This document shows, piece by piece, positions 9,074 through 18,491 of a DNA stretch of 64,000 nt. The stretch spans positions 62,001 to 126,000 of the forward strand of contig NZ_WTYW01000002.1 in NCBI RefSeq assembly GCF_009827635.1, read 5' to 3'. The translations under genes were made by a program, and so were the position numbers. How positions within the stretch are numbered: the first letter of the stretch is position 1; the number at the start of each line of letters is the position of its first letter. Under the pieces are notes generated by a model. It ran no database searches. It was not told the origin of the DNA and saw nothing but the letters and a program-made list of their open reading frames with translations. Source of the DNA: Parapontixanthobacter aurantiacus. GTDB lineage: Bacteria; Pseudomonadota; Alphaproteobacteria; Sphingomonadales; Sphingomonadaceae.

Positions 9074-9748
9074 ATGGACAATGCGCTGGTTTCGTTGTCG
9101 GCGGCGAGCATCGCGTTCGTCGGTTCCCACTTCGCCATGTCTCATCCGCTTCGGCCCCTCCTGTCGCGCTTCGGCACCGGCGGTTTCATGGCGATCTACA
9201 ACATCGTCAGCCTCGCGACCCTCGTGTGGATGATCATCGCCTTTCGCCAGAGCCCGCCCTCCGATCTCGGCGGCAGTGGACCGGCAGGCTGGATCGTCGC
9301 CACCATTCTGACCTTGCCCGCGCTCGTGCTGTTCATGGGGTCGCTGACGCCGCGCAATCCCGCGATGCCGACACCCGGCGCAGAGGCGGCGGCGCGTGCC
9401 GGACCGGCGGGCGTCTTCCGCATTACGCGGCATCCGATGATGTGGGGCTTTGCTCTATGGGCCATCTCACACCTCGTCCTGTGGTGGAGCACCCGCACGG
9501 TGATCGTCGCCACGGCCATCCTGATCCTCGCGCTGGTCGGCAGCCTGCTGCAGGATGCGAAGAAGCAGCGACTGATGGGCGAGGCGTGGATTGAATGGGA
9601 AGCGCAGACCTCGTGGCTCCCGCAAATTTCGCGTTTTCTCGCCCCGGGCTGGAAGGTCTGGTCGGCGGCTCTGCTCGTCTGGATCGTCGTGAGCTGGGCT
9701 CACGGCCCGCTGGGCGGCGTTCCCGCCGGCATCTTCCGCTGGCTCTAG
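9074..9748 (+). CDS. NnrU-family membrane protein
   Basis: 224 residues from ATG 9074, chosen because GGGAG at 9060-9064 is well spaced from it; an in-frame TTG at 9068 is too close. Six or so hydrophobic segments are visible. The conserved core FVGSHFAMSHP near the N-terminus and VFRITRHPMMWGFALWA in the middle are the histidine-bearing motifs of the NnrU family, which is related to isoprenylcysteine methyltransferase-like and MAPEG-like membrane proteins. NnrU was named from denitrification clusters, but no denitrification gene is near, so the role here is unknown. The stop overlaps the stop of the converging GATase gene by four bases. Confidence 0.88.
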   Translation: MDNALVSLSAASIAFVGSHFAMSHPLRPLLSRFGTGGFMAIYNIVSLATLVWMIIAFRQSPPSDLGGSGPAGWIVATILTLPALVLFMGSLTPRNPAMPTPGAEAAARAGPAGVFRITRHPMMWGFALWAISHLVLWWSTRTVIVATAILILALVGSLLQDAKKQRLMGEAWIEWEAQTSWLPQISRFLAPGWKVWSAALLVWIVVSWAHGPLGGVPAGIFRWL

Positions 9749-10617
9749 CCCTTCGGCGCGCGCCCCGCCGCCGACGCCCGCCGATCGAGGTCGGGCACGG
9801 CGTCGAGGAAGTTCGCCAGTTCCAGCCGCCGCCGCCGTTCGACGGCAAGTTCCTCGTCCACCCCAAGGCGCCAGCGCAGCGAAGCATTGTCCGGATCGTC
9901 GTGCAGCGCGTCGAACAACTCGCTCTGCTGCTGGACATCGTCGGTGGACCGCGCAAGCCCGGCTTCCACGAGGTCGCCCGCTTCGCGGCGAAGAGCGGCG
10001 GCGATTTCGGCAAGCGAGAGTTCGGGATGATATTGCACGCCCCAGAAGATTCCTCGATCGTGACGGATTTCCGCAGCCTGCACGAGGGTAGGTCCATTCC
10101 CGGCGAGCAGGACCGAGCCATCGGGTAGTTCCTCGACCTCGTCGGTGTGCAAGGCAGGCGCGTCCCATGCCGCGGGCCGACCGGCGAGGAGGGGGTGGTT
10201 GCGCCCCTCTGCGGTGGCGACGATCCTGCGCGACAGACCTGCTTCGAGGCGGCTGCGCATCTTGCGGACCTTTCCGCCCGCTGCCGCGACCGCTACCTGC
10301 AATCCGGCGCAGGACCCGAAGGACGGCGCTCCCGAAGCGAAGACTGCGCGCATGAAGGCGAGTTGTCGTTCGACCGCCGGCGAACTCTCGTAAACGTGAA
10401 GCGGCGAGCCGGTGATGAAGACCGCATCGTAACGCGCGATGTCCTGCGCATCCCAGGAAGGCGTATCGGCATCGGATGGCTTCGCGATGTCGACCGAGCT
10501 GCCAGGGCGCATCTGCCGCAGCGTCGCGGCATAGCTTTCGCCCGAACTCCTGCCGACGTCGTCGCGGCGATATTGCCGGTCTTCGGGCGTTCCGCTTTCG
10601 GCGACGAGGAAGCGCAC
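9745..10617 (-). CDS. Class I glutamine amidotransferase-like protein
   Basis: 290 residues beginning at a GTG codon. A GATase1 domain covers roughly residues 1-215. The nucleophile elbow GSCAG has Cys103, and the catalytic dyad follows as YHPEL with His197 and Glu199, so the triad is complete. It resembles the stand-alone GMP-synthase-like GATases (YLR126C/GAT1 type) whose acceptor substrate is generally unknown. A C-terminal extension of about 75 residues is charged, helical and Arg/Glu-rich, not part of the family core. Upstream lies a possible 27-codon ORF ending four bases before this start. The gene overlaps the NnrU gene tail to tail. Confidence 0.85.
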   Translation of the reverse strand: MRFLVAESGTPEDRQYRRDDVGRSSGESYAATLRQMRPGSSVDIAKPSDADTPSWDAQDIARYDAVFITGSPLHVYESSPAVERQLAFMRAVFASGAPSFGSCAGLQVAVAAAGGKVRKMRSRLEAGLSRRIVATAEGRNHPLLAGRPAAWDAPALHTDEVEELPDGSVLLAGNGPTLVQAAEIRHDRGIFWGVQYHPELSLAEIAAALRREAGDLVEAGLARSTDDVQQQSELFDALHDDPDNASLRWRLGVDEELAVERRRRLELANFLDAVPDLDRRASAAGRAPKG

Positions 10618-10621
10618 GGCG

Positions 10622-10705
10622 TCAGTGGCCGTTCGGTTTGGGGAAGGTCGTGCGATGGTTTGCCGTATCGAGCCCCGCCAAGTGAATTTCGCGCGAACGG
10701 GACAT
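10622..10705 (-). CDS. Possible small ORF coupled to the GATase gene
   Basis: Between the crotonase stop (10720) and the GATase GTG start (10617) the minus strand holds an ATG at 10705 preceded by an AGGA-type ribosome site. It encodes 27 residues starting MSRSREIHLAG and ending TFPKPNGH. Its TGA stop lies four bases before the GATase start, the arrangement expected for translational coupling. A second ATG two codons upstream (10711) is also possible. I recognise no family, and the 102-base spacer could equally be non-coding. Confidence 0.3.
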   Translation of the reverse strand: MSRSREIHLAGLDTANHRTTFPKPNGH

Positions 10706-10719
10706 CTTCATCCTGTGAC

Positions 10720-11511
10720 CTAGCGTCTCTCGAACCGCGCGCTTCGCTTCTCCAGCAGCGCGGCGACCCCTTCCTCGTGGTCGCTCGTTCCGTGCATCAG
10801 CGCCTGCGTATTGGCGGCGAGTTCCAGCGCGGTATCGTAGGAGATTTCCCGCCCCTGTCGCATCAGGTTCTTCGCGGCGCGCAGGGCGTCGGGCGGCATG
10901 GCCGCGACCTTCTCTGCAAGTTCGTGTGCTTCGTCCAGCAATACGTCGGCTGGCACGCTGCGTGAAACGAGACCCCATTCGACAGCGGTCGGCGCATCGA
11001 TGACATCGCCGGTATAGAAGAGTTCCGCCGCCCGCGCCTCTCCAATGATGCGGGGCAGGATCCAGGTTCCCCCGTCGCCGGGAATAAGACCGAGCTTGAG
11101 GAAGGTGACGCCGAACTTCGCGCGGTCGCTCGCAATGCGCATGTCCGCAAGACAAGCCAGATCGCAGCCGAGACCGATCGCCGGTCCGTTGACCGCCGCG
11201 ATCAGCGGCACACGCAAGCCGTACAGTGCCCGCAACGCCTTATGGATGTTGTCGCGATAGCCGTCCGCGATCTGAGGCCCGGTTCCGCCGAATGCCCCGG
11301 TCCGCTCGCGCATGGCCTTTACGTCACCACCTGCCGAAAAGGCCTTGCCCGCGCCTGTCAGAATTGCGCATCGCACGCTGCGGTCGGCATTGATCGCATC
11401 GCAGGCCTCGGCAAACGCATCGCCGTCGCCATTCGCGCCGAGCGCATTCATGCTGTCGGGCCGGTCGAGCGTCAGGGTAACGATGTGGCCGGATCTTTGT
11501 GTCTTCAGCAT
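10720..11511 (-). CDS. Crotonase-fold protein (enoyl-CoA hydratase/isomerase family)
   Basis: 263 residues, the normal length for the crotonase superfamily. The oxyanion-hole segments are present: FSAGGDVKAM around residue 60 and NGPAIGLGCDLA around residue 110. The two glutamates that do hydration in classical enoyl-CoA hydratase are not conserved: the first position is Asp (GCDLA) and the second falls in GVTFLKLGL without Glu. It therefore probably works on an acyl-CoA, but as hydratase, isomerase or another crotonase reaction cannot be said. It begins 27 bases after NAD-glutamate dehydrogenase on the same strand and is probably read from the same transcript. Confidence 0.85.
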   Translation of the reverse strand: MLKTQRSGHIVTLTLDRPDSMNALGANGDGDAFAEACDAINADRSVRCAILTGAGKAFSAGGDVKAMRERTGAFGGTGPQIADGYRDNIHKALRALYGLRVPLIAAVNGPAIGLGCDLACLADMRIASDRAKFGVTFLKLGLIPGDGGTWILPRIIGEARAAELFYTGDVIDAPTAVEWGLVSRSVPADVLLDEAHELAEKVAAMPPDALRAAKNLMRQGREISYDTALELAANTQALMHGTSDHEEGVAALLEKRSARFERR

Positions 11512-11538
11512 GAAGCGCTCCCTTCGACAGCTATCGCC

Positions 11539-14500
11539 CTACCGCCCGAGCAGATTGCGGCCCATGCTCGCCAGTTGGGCAAGCATCGCGGGGGCGTAAG
11601 GCGTTTCGGACCGGGCGCGCGCGATCATGCCGCGGAACTGGTCGGTGACGCCCTGATTGTCCTCGATCCAGTTCTCCACCGCCTGCACCATGTCGTCCTT
11701 CGCGCCCTTGCGCCGCGAGATACGCTTCAGGAATTCGAGCCTGATCTGCTGGAAATCCTGCGCAAGGCCGGCCACGAGCAACCGTTCCCAGACATCGGAC
11801 GGGTTCATCAGCGCCGCCGTTCCCTGCGCCCAGTCGAGGCCCAGCCGGTCGCCCAGCACGGTGAACCCGCGCGCCACATCGGCAATGTCGATCTCTGCAT
11901 TGCGGGCGAGCGAGGCGATACCGACCGAACCGTCGAGTGCGAAGAGATGCGCGACTTCGGCAGCGAGCTTTTCTGGTGCGCCCGCTTCTGTCAGTTCGGA
12001 CTGGAGCCGGTCGCGCTGTTCGCGGCTTTGCGCCCCCAGCAATTCCGGCGCTTCTTCCGACAGGCGGCTGACGCCCGGCTGCAATTCCTCGACGATCTGT
12101 CCGAGTGAGGAGCGGGTTTCGCTCGCCCGCAGAAGGTCTGCCATCAGGATCCGGATCGCGCGCGCCAGCCGGTCGAGCAGCAGCAGCCGCGCGCTTTCCG
12201 GCATCTTCGCATCCTCGATCCGCTCCCACAGGCTTTCGATGTCGAACAGCCGTTCCGCTGCCACGAAGGCGGTAGCGACCTGCTCGAGAGTGTCGCCTTC
12301 TTCCTCCGCCAGTTCGAAGGGATGAACGACGCCGAGGCGATTGATGATGCGGTTGGCGATTTTCGTCGCGATCAGTTCGCGGCGCAGGCGGTGTTCGAGG
12401 ATCTGCTTGCGATACTTGTCCTGCATCGGCTCTGGAAAAGCGTTGATGAGGACCGGTTCGAGCGCCTCGTCATCGACAAGCTTGCTGGTTTCCAGGGCAT
12501 CCTGCAGCACCAGCTTGGTCGACGACAAAAGAACCGCGATCTCCGGTCGAGTGAGGCCGAGGTCGTCGGCGGCGCGGCGCATATAGGTCTCGCGATCGGC
12601 GAGGCCCTGTGTCTCCCGGTCGAGGGCGTCCATCATCTCCAGCGTTTCCATGACGTGCCATTGCGATTCGACGGCCTTGCAGCCGCCGATCTCGGCAATG
12701 GACAGGGCGAGCGCCTGCGCATGGTTGTCCTCTAGGACGATTTCCGCGACCTCTTCGGTCATGTCCTTCAGCAGGGCGTTGCGGTTCTCTTCGGAAATCC
12801 GGCCCGCCCGGCGCGCTGCGGCGAGGGCGATCTTGATGTTGACCTCGTTGTCCGAGCAATCGACGCCAGCGGAATTGTCGATGAAGTCGGTATTGATCCG
12901 GCCGCCTTCGAGCGCGAACTCGATCCGCCCGGCCTGCGTGACGCCGAGATTGGCACCTTCCCCGATGACCTTCGCACGCACCTGATCGCCATTGACGCGC
13001 AGCGCGTCGTTCGCCGGATCGCCGACCTCGACATCGTTCTCGTCGCTGCTCTTGATGTAGGTGCCGATGCCGCCGAACCAGATGAGATCGACTGGAGCGG
13101 TGAGAATCTCGGAAATCAGCACCTCGGGCTCTATCTCGCCGGTCGTGACGCCGAGCATCTTTTGCGCCGTCTTGCTGAGAGTGATGGTCTTGGACGTCCG
13201 CGAATAGACGCCGCCCCCGCGCGAGATGACGTCCTTGTCGTAATCCTCCCAGCTGGAGCTCGAAAGTTCGAACAGGCGCTTGCGCTCTTTCCAGCTGGCC
13301 GCCGGATCGGGATTGGGGTCGATGAAGATGTTGCGATGGTCGAAGGCGGCGACGAGCTTGATCGTCTTGGACAACAGCATGCCGTTGCCGAAGACGTCGC
13401 CCGACATGTCGCCGCAGCCGACCACGGTGATCTCGTCCTCCTGCACGTCGATCCCCATCTCGCGGAAGTGCCGCTGAACGGAGACCCAAGCGCCGCGCGC
13501 GGTGATGCCCATCGCCTTGTGATCGTAGCCGTTGGAACCGCCACTGGCGAAGGCGTCGTCGAGCCAGAAATCGCGCTCCTCCGCGATCGCATTAGCCACG
13601 TCGGAGAAACGCGCCGTTCCCTTGTCGGCGGCGACGACGAAATACGGGTCGTCTCCGTCGAGGATGCGGACATCGTCAGGGTGCACGACCTTGTCGTCCA
13701 CGATGTTGTCAGTGACGGACAGGAGGGTGCGAATGAAGATCTCGTAGGCGGCCTTGCCTTCCGCGGCCCAGCCTTCCCGGTCGCGGGCCGGGCTGGGAAG
13801 CTGCTTGGGATAGAAGCCGCCCTTCGCGCCCGTTGGCACGATGACGGCGTTCTTCGTGCGCTGCGCCTTCATCAGGCCGAGCACTTCGGTGCGGAAGTCG
13901 TCGCGGCGGTCGGACCATCTGAGGCCACCGCGCGCGATCGGTCCGGCGCGCAGGTGAATACCCTCGACCCGGCGCGAATAGACGAAGATTTCGCGCCACG
14001 GCACGGGCTTGGGCAGGTTCGGCACGAGCGAGGAATCGATCTTGAACGCAAGCGCCTCGTCCGCTGCCGCGGAGAACGCATTGGTCCGCAGGATCGAGCC
14101 GATCAGCGACTGATAGAGGCGCAGCAGCCGGTCGTCATTGATCGCATGCACCTCGACGAGTCCGGTGCGGATTTCGTCATTCGCTGCATCCTCGGCGTCC
14201 TCCCGCGACCCTTCGAAGGAGGGATCGTGGCGTGCCTTGAAAACCTTTATCAGTGCCTTCGTGACGTCCGGGGCACGGCGCAGGGCATCGACGACGGTAT
14301 AGATGGTGAAGCTGACCCCGGCCTGCCGGAGGTAGCGATAGAACGCGCGCAGCCAGGTCGCCTCGCACGGGGCGAGACCCGTTTCCGTCACCAGCCGGTT
14401 GAACGGGTCGTTCTCCTCGTGGTTGTTGAGGACGCTGGTGATCGCCTTTTCGATCGCGTCGGCCCGGTCGAGGACGGCTGCGGTATCCACGCTTTCGGGA

Positions 14501-16302
14501 AGCGCGAGCGAGAAGTCGTGGATCGTGCCGAGATTGCCCTCGTCGAGTCGCGTGGGCACTTCTGTGCACACCGTAAAGCCGAAATTCTCGAGCGCCGGGA
14601 CGGCATCGGACAAGGGCAGGCTGCCCTCGGGCTGATACAGCTTGAGGCGCAACTGGTCGCCCCTGTCGTCCTCGCGCCGGAACAGCCGGGCATCGCGATG
14701 GACCACCCGGCTTGCCGCGTCGGTTTCGACGCCTTCCGACGCCTCGCCATGCGTTTCCGGCGCCAGCGCGCGCAGCCGCACGATGTCGCGGGCTGCCTCG
14801 CGCGGGCCATTGTCGGAGCGATAGGAATTGGGAAAACTCTCGGCAAAGCGCGTCGCGATGGCGGCGGCGCGTCCTGCTTCCATGGTCTCTGCAAGTTCGG
14901 TCTCGACCGCCTCGCTCCAGCCGCGCAGCATGGTGCGTAGCTGCCCCTCGAGATCGGCTTCGGAAACGTCCTCGTCGCCCTCGCGGAAATCGAGGACGAA
15001 GCGCAGCATCGCCAGATTGCCGCCTTCCACTTCGAGGCTGTAATCGAGCAGCGGCGCGTCGCACTCGTCTTCGATCAATTGCTGGATCTGCAAGCGCACC
15101 GGCGTTGCCAGCATGTCGCGCGGAATCCACACGAAGGCGAACATATGCCGCGACAGCGGCGCTGTGACGAGGGACAGGCGGGGGCGCGGCCGGTCGACAA
15201 GGCTCATCATCGTCGTCGCGATGCGCTTGATGTCATCCGGCGAGAAGCCGATCAGCAGGTCGTGGGGGAGGGCGGTAAAGGCATGGACGAGCGCCTTTCC
15301 GGCATGGCTGCCGATGTCGAAGTCGAATTCGTCCATCAGCCGCTCGATCTGCTCGCGCAGGCGCGGAACGCTGCGCGGCGGCGCGGCAAGGGCCGCAGAA
15401 GTCCAGACGCCGGCATGGATCGACAGCTTCTCGACCTTGCCTTTGTCTCCGCGCCAGGGGGCGATAAACAGGTCGAGCGGCACGCGACGGTGTACGCTCG
15501 AAAGCTTGTTCGATTTGATGATGAGCAGTTCGCGGTCGTCCGCATCGCGCCCGTCGAACCAGGCAAAGGCGCGCTCGATCGAACTGGGCGCCAGGATTTC
15601 GGAAGCGTTCTTGCGGCAGATGCCGATCGCTTGCTCTCTCTCGTTGTCGCGCGTCTGGACGACGTGGCCGAGCTGGGTCAGCATTCCGCGATTAAGCCAT
15701 TCGAGGAGCGCCCCGTCGCCGTGCCCCGAGAGGCGTTCGGCATCGTTCTTCATCGCATCCTGCAATTTGGGCCAATCGCTGACCGCCGCGGCGACGTCTT
15801 CCAGCGTCTCGCGCAGGGACTTCGCGATGGCGCGGCGCAGTTTCGCATCGACGCGGCTTGTCTCGATATAGACCATCGATTCGTACACCGCTTCGTCCGG
15901 CTCGCCGTCCGGCAGTTCGTCGAGCGTGCAATCCTTGCTGCGCCGAACGGGCACGATGGGATGCACCAGCCGGTCGATCGACAGTCCATTCGCGGCGATG
16001 GCCGCGGCGACGGAGTCCACGATGAAGGGCATGTCGTCATTGACGATCGCGATCCGGGTGTAGCGCCGTTCTTCAGTTGCCGTTCCCAGCGCTATGGCGG
16101 GCTTGCCGAAGCTGCGATCATACGCCGTCTGGAGGATGAACTGCGCCGCCTCGCGCATTTCGGCGTCGGGAAAGGCATCGTCGCCCGGCAGCATCGAATT
16201 CTCGATCCGGTCAACGAGCTTCTTGATCAGCTTGTCGGAAATTTCCGGCGCATCCTTCGCGCCCTTGGCGGATGTGGACCCGCTGTTCGATTTGGCACCC
16301 AT
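11539..16302 (-). CDS. gdhL: NAD-specific glutamate dehydrogenase, large (about 180 kDa) type
   Basis: 1587 residues, matching the L-180 class of bacterial NAD-GDH described from Streptomyces, Pseudomonas and Caulobacter relatives. The order is a long N-terminal regulatory region (residues 1 to about 700, ACT-like), the catalytic core, then a helical C-terminal domain. The substrate/lysine motif is PTGAKGGFYPKQ near residue 815. The NAD-binding Rossmann element is GCGDMSGDVFGNG near 950. The enzyme oxidatively deaminates glutamate to 2-oxoglutarate and ammonia with NAD, a catabolic direction. No frameshift is seen over nearly 4.8 kb. An unusual GC-rich hairpin lies 50-75 bases before the start. 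Confidence 0.95.
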   Translation of the reverse strand: MGAKSNSGSTSAKGAKDAPEISDKLIKKLVDRIENSMLPGDDAFPDAEMREAAQFILQTAYDRSFGKPAIALGTATEERRYTRIAIVNDDMPFIVDSVAAAIAANGLSIDRLVHPIVPVRRSKDCTLDELPDGEPDEAVYESMVYIETSRVDAKLRRAIAKSLRETLEDVAAAVSDWPKLQDAMKNDAERLSGHGDGALLEWLNRGMLTQLGHVVQTRDNEREQAIGICRKNASEILAPSSIERAFAWFDGRDADDRELLIIKSNKLSSVHRRVPLDLFIAPWRGDKGKVEKLSIHAGVWTSAALAAPPRSVPRLREQIERLMDEFDFDIGSHAGKALVHAFTALPHDLLIGFSPDDIKRIATTMMSLVDRPRPRLSLVTAPLSRHMFAFVWIPRDMLATPVRLQIQQLIEDECDAPLLDYSLEVEGGNLAMLRFVLDFREGDEDVSEADLEGQLRTMLRGWSEAVETELAETMEAGRAAAIATRFAESFPNSYRSDNGPREAARDIVRLRALAPETHGEASEGVETDAASRVVHRDARLFRREDDRGDQLRLKLYQPEGSLPLSDAVPALENFGFTVCTEVPTRLDEGNLGTIHDFSLALPESVDTAAVLDRADAIEKAITSVLNNHEENDPFNRLVTETGLAPCEATWLRAFYRYLRQAGVSFTIYTVVDALRRAPDVTKALIKVFKARHDPSFEGSREDAEDAANDEIRTGLVEVHAINDDRLLRLYQSLIGSILRTNAFSAAADEALAFKIDSSLVPNLPKPVPWREIFVYSRRVEGIHLRAGPIARGGLRWSDRRDDFRTEVLGLMKAQRTKNAVIVPTGAKGGFYPKQLPSPARDREGWAAEGKAAYEIFIRTLLSVTDNIVDDKVVHPDDVRILDGDDPYFVVAADKGTARFSDVANAIAEERDFWLDDAFASGGSNGYDHKAMGITARGAWVSVQRHFREMGIDVQEDEITVVGCGDMSGDVFGNGMLLSKTIKLVAAFDHRNIFIDPNPDPAASWKERKRLFELSSSSWEDYDKDVISRGGGVYSRTSKTITLSKTAQKMLGVTTGEIEPEVLISEILTAPVDLIWFGGIGTYIKSSDENDVEVGDPANDALRVNGDQVRAKVIGEGANLGVTQAGRIEFALEGGRINTDFIDNSAGVDCSDNEVNIKIALAAARRAGRISEENRNALLKDMTEEVAEIVLEDNHAQALALSIAEIGGCKAVESQWHVMETLEMMDALDRETQGLADRETYMRRAADDLGLTRPEIAVLLSSTKLVLQDALETSKLVDDEALEPVLINAFPEPMQDKYRKQILEHRLRRELIATKIANRIINRLGVVHPFELAEEEGDTLEQVATAFVAAERLFDIESLWERIEDAKMPESARLLLLDRLARAIRILMADLLRASETRSSLGQIVEELQPGVSRLSEEAPELLGAQSREQRDRLQSELTEAGAPEKLAAEVAHLFALDGSVGIASLARNAEIDIADVARGFTVLGDRLGLDWAQGTAALMNPSDVWERLLVAGLAQDFQQIRLEFLKRISRRKGAKDDMVQAVENWIEDNQGVTDQFRGMIARARSETPYAPAMLAQLASMGRNLLGR

Positions 16303-16353
16303 TCCTGCGGCTCCGTCGGCCCGGCTCTTGCCGCTGGCCAGTTAGCATGTTGG

Positions 16354-16377
16354 CGGTCCGCCCCGCCGGGGGGACCG
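16354..16377 (-). other. GC-rich hairpin in the GDH 5' region
   Basis: CGGTCC and GGACCG form a 6-bp stem extended by CCCC/GGGG around a three-base loop, with one bulge. It lies between the luciferase-like gene stop and the GDH start. There is no T-run after it on the minus strand, so it is not a typical intrinsic terminator; it could be a 5'-UTR structure. Confidence 0.4.
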
Positions 16378-16491
16378 ATACGAATAGCTACCGCGCTTAA
16401 GCCTGCCCCAATGGCGACGCAAGCGCAGTCATTTCATCAGAAACGATCCAGCGCTCCGATAGTGTCATTCATCGGAAAATAGAGCTGCAGG

Positions 16492-17559
16492 TCATGCGCG
16501 ACGGTAGTGCGGAACCGTTGTCTGGTCCTCGTCGGCGGCCTCGCTCGCGTCCGCTTTGCCGAGTGCCTCGCTCAACAATTCGAGCGACCGGATGCGGGCC
16601 GCCGGGTCGAAAGTCGCCCCCGCGACCACGATCTCGTCCGCTTCTGTTCGATCGAGGAACTGCTGCATAGCGGCGGTCACCTCGTCGGGCGTACCGACCG
16701 CACTTGCCACGCCGAGCGTATCGAGCATTGCCTGTGCGGGCGCCGGCAGGGAGGCCCGGTAGTCTGCGACCGGCGGGGGCAGGCGACCGGGCGAGCCGCT
16801 ACGGAGGCGGACGAAACTCTGCAATTGGGAGGAAGCGAGCATCTCCGCCTCGTCGCTCGTTTCGGCGCAGAACACGTTCATCGCCACCATGACGTGCGGC
16901 TTCTCGCACATCGCGGAGGGCTTGAAGTTGCGGCGATAGACTTCCAGCGCCTCGTCGAGCTGGCCGGGGGCGAAATGCGATGCAAAGGCATAAGGCAGAC
17001 CGAGCTGCGCGGCGAGGCTTGCGCCGAACAGGCTCGACCCCAGCATCCACATCTCGACCGAGGCACCGTGCCCCGGCGTCGCCTTCATCGGCAGGTCGAT
17101 GTCGCCCGTCAGGAAAGCGCGCAATTCGACGACATCCTGCGGAAACATCTCGGCTGCCTGATGCAGGTTCTTCCTCAGCGCCTGTTGCAGCCTGCCATCG
17201 GCTCCGGGCGCGCGACCCAGACCCAGATCGACGCGACCCGGATAGAAGGCGTCGAGCGTCCCGAACTGCTCGGCGATCTGGAACGGCGTATGATTGGGCA
17301 GCATGATCCCGCCCGACCCGATGCGGATGGTCTTCGTTCCCGCACCGATATGAGCAAGAACGACCGAGGTCGCGCCGCCAGCGATGCCGTCCATCGCGTG
17401 ATGCTCCGCGACCCAGAACCGCTTGAAGCCGAGGCGCTCGGCAGCTTGCGCGAGGCGTGTCGCATCGGCGAGAGCTTCGGCGACGCTGCCGCCCTCGCGC
17501 ACGGGAACGAGATCGAGAATGGATAGCGGCGTGTCGGCTAGTCGTTTGCGGGCGGTCAT
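16492..17559 (-). CDS. LLM-class flavin-dependent oxidoreductase
   Basis: 355 residues with a bacterial luciferase-like TIM barrel. The N-terminal strand motif SILDLVPVREG, AERLGFKRFWVAEHHA around residue 45, RIGSGGIMLPNHTP around residue 80, and YPGRVDLGLGRAPG around residue 110 are diagnostic of the YhbW-type group that uses FMN. The substrate is unknown; this group includes alkane, nitrilotriacetate and F420-independent flavin monooxygenases. Its ATG overlaps the stop of the upstream TPR gene by one base (TGATG), so the two are coupled. It is the last gene in the run before the GDH intergenic region. Confidence 0.88.
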   Translation of the reverse strand: MTARKRLADTPLSILDLVPVREGGSVAEALADATRLAQAAERLGFKRFWVAEHHAMDGIAGGATSVVLAHIGAGTKTIRIGSGGIMLPNHTPFQIAEQFGTLDAFYPGRVDLGLGRAPGADGRLQQALRKNLHQAAEMFPQDVVELRAFLTGDIDLPMKATPGHGASVEMWMLGSSLFGASLAAQLGLPYAFASHFAPGQLDEALEVYRRNFKPSAMCEKPHVMVAMNVFCAETSDEAEMLASSQLQSFVRLRSGSPGRLPPPVADYRASLPAPAQAMLDTLGVASAVGTPDEVTAAMQQFLDRTEADEIVVAGATFDPAARIRSLELLSEALGKADASEAADEDQTTVPHYRRA

Positions 17560-18476
17560 CAGCGGCCTTCCTCGCTTGGTGTTTCCGGATCGATGCGCGG
17601 CTGCGGGGCGGACGGAACGGCATCGCCGCCCGGTCGCGTCAGGGCTTCGAGCCGTTCCAGACTTTCGTCTGCGCGTCGGGCGTAGGGGGTGTCGGGAGCG
17701 ACCGCGATCACCGATTCGAAGCTGCGCCGCGCGTCCTCGTAGCGCCCCGAAACGGCTGCGATTCGCCCTGCTTCAAGGCCGATTTCGGGGTTGCGCGGAG
17801 CCAGTTCGGCTGCCCGTTCGATCTGCGCCTGCGCATTGGCGAAGCGTTCAAGCCTGCGCGAGAGCGTCGCGGACAAGAGCCACGCCGTCGCATTATCCGG
17901 CAGGGCTTCGCGGGCATCGGCAAGGGCGTCGGCGGCTTCCTCTTCTCGTGACAGGGAAACCAGCGCGCGCGCCCGGTCGATATTCGTCTCGCCCAGCAAC
18001 TGGTCGTTTTGCGCGGCGACGGCATCGATCCGCGCCTCGTCGAGCGCCGCGAGTGCGCTGTCGAAGGAACCCGCGGCCAGCCCGGCATTGCCAGCGAGCG
18101 CGGCCAGGCGACCCCGCTCTGCCGCCGCGCCTTGAGGCAGGCGATCGCGCGCAGCGAGGAACGACGTCATCGCCTCGTCGAACCGTTGCTGCGTGTAATA
18201 GGCCATGCCGAGGCATTGTCCGGCCAGTGCGGCGTCCGTGCCGCTCGCCTCGCCCAGCCAGTTGCGGGCATAGGCTTCACCGCGTTGCGGATCGCCGCGC
18301 ACTTCGAGCAGACATTCGCGCAGGCGTTCGGGAATTTGCGGGGCCGCGGGTTGCTGCGCGACGGTTCGCTCGCCGCGCCGTCCCTCCGGATCGATCGGCA
18401 GTTCGGACAATTCGGGTTGGGTCGGATTGGGGCCGACCTGCATCAGCAGCAGCGGTAGTATCGCGGAAAGGAGCAT
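17559..18476 (-). CDS. Exported TPR-repeat protein
   Basis: 305 residues. A short hydrophobic N-terminus (MLLSAILPLLLMQVG) looks like a signal peptide or anchor. The rest is alanine-rich and helical, with several TPR-like repeats across about residues 75-275 (for example AGQCLGMAYYTQQRFDEA, and ERAAELAPRNPEIGLEAGRI). The last 30 residues are proline-rich and disordered. TPR arrays bind partner proteins; this one probably acts in the periplasm or at the membrane. It sits between an alpha/beta hydrolase (15 bases upstream) and the LLM oxidoreductase (one-base overlap), suggesting one operon, but the genes share no obvious pathway. Confidence 0.78.
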   Translation of the reverse strand: MLLSAILPLLLMQVGPNPTQPELSELPIDPEGRRGERTVAQQPAAPQIPERLRECLLEVRGDPQRGEAYARNWLGEASGTDAALAGQCLGMAYYTQQRFDEAMTSFLAARDRLPQGAAAERGRLAALAGNAGLAAGSFDSALAALDEARIDAVAAQNDQLLGETNIDRARALVSLSREEEAADALADAREALPDNATAWLLSATLSRRLERFANAQAQIERAAELAPRNPEIGLEAGRIAAVSGRYEDARRSFESVIAVAPDTPYARRADESLERLEALTRPGGDAVPSAPQPRIDPETPSEEGR

Positions 18477-18491
18477 AAGGCGTGCTCTCCC

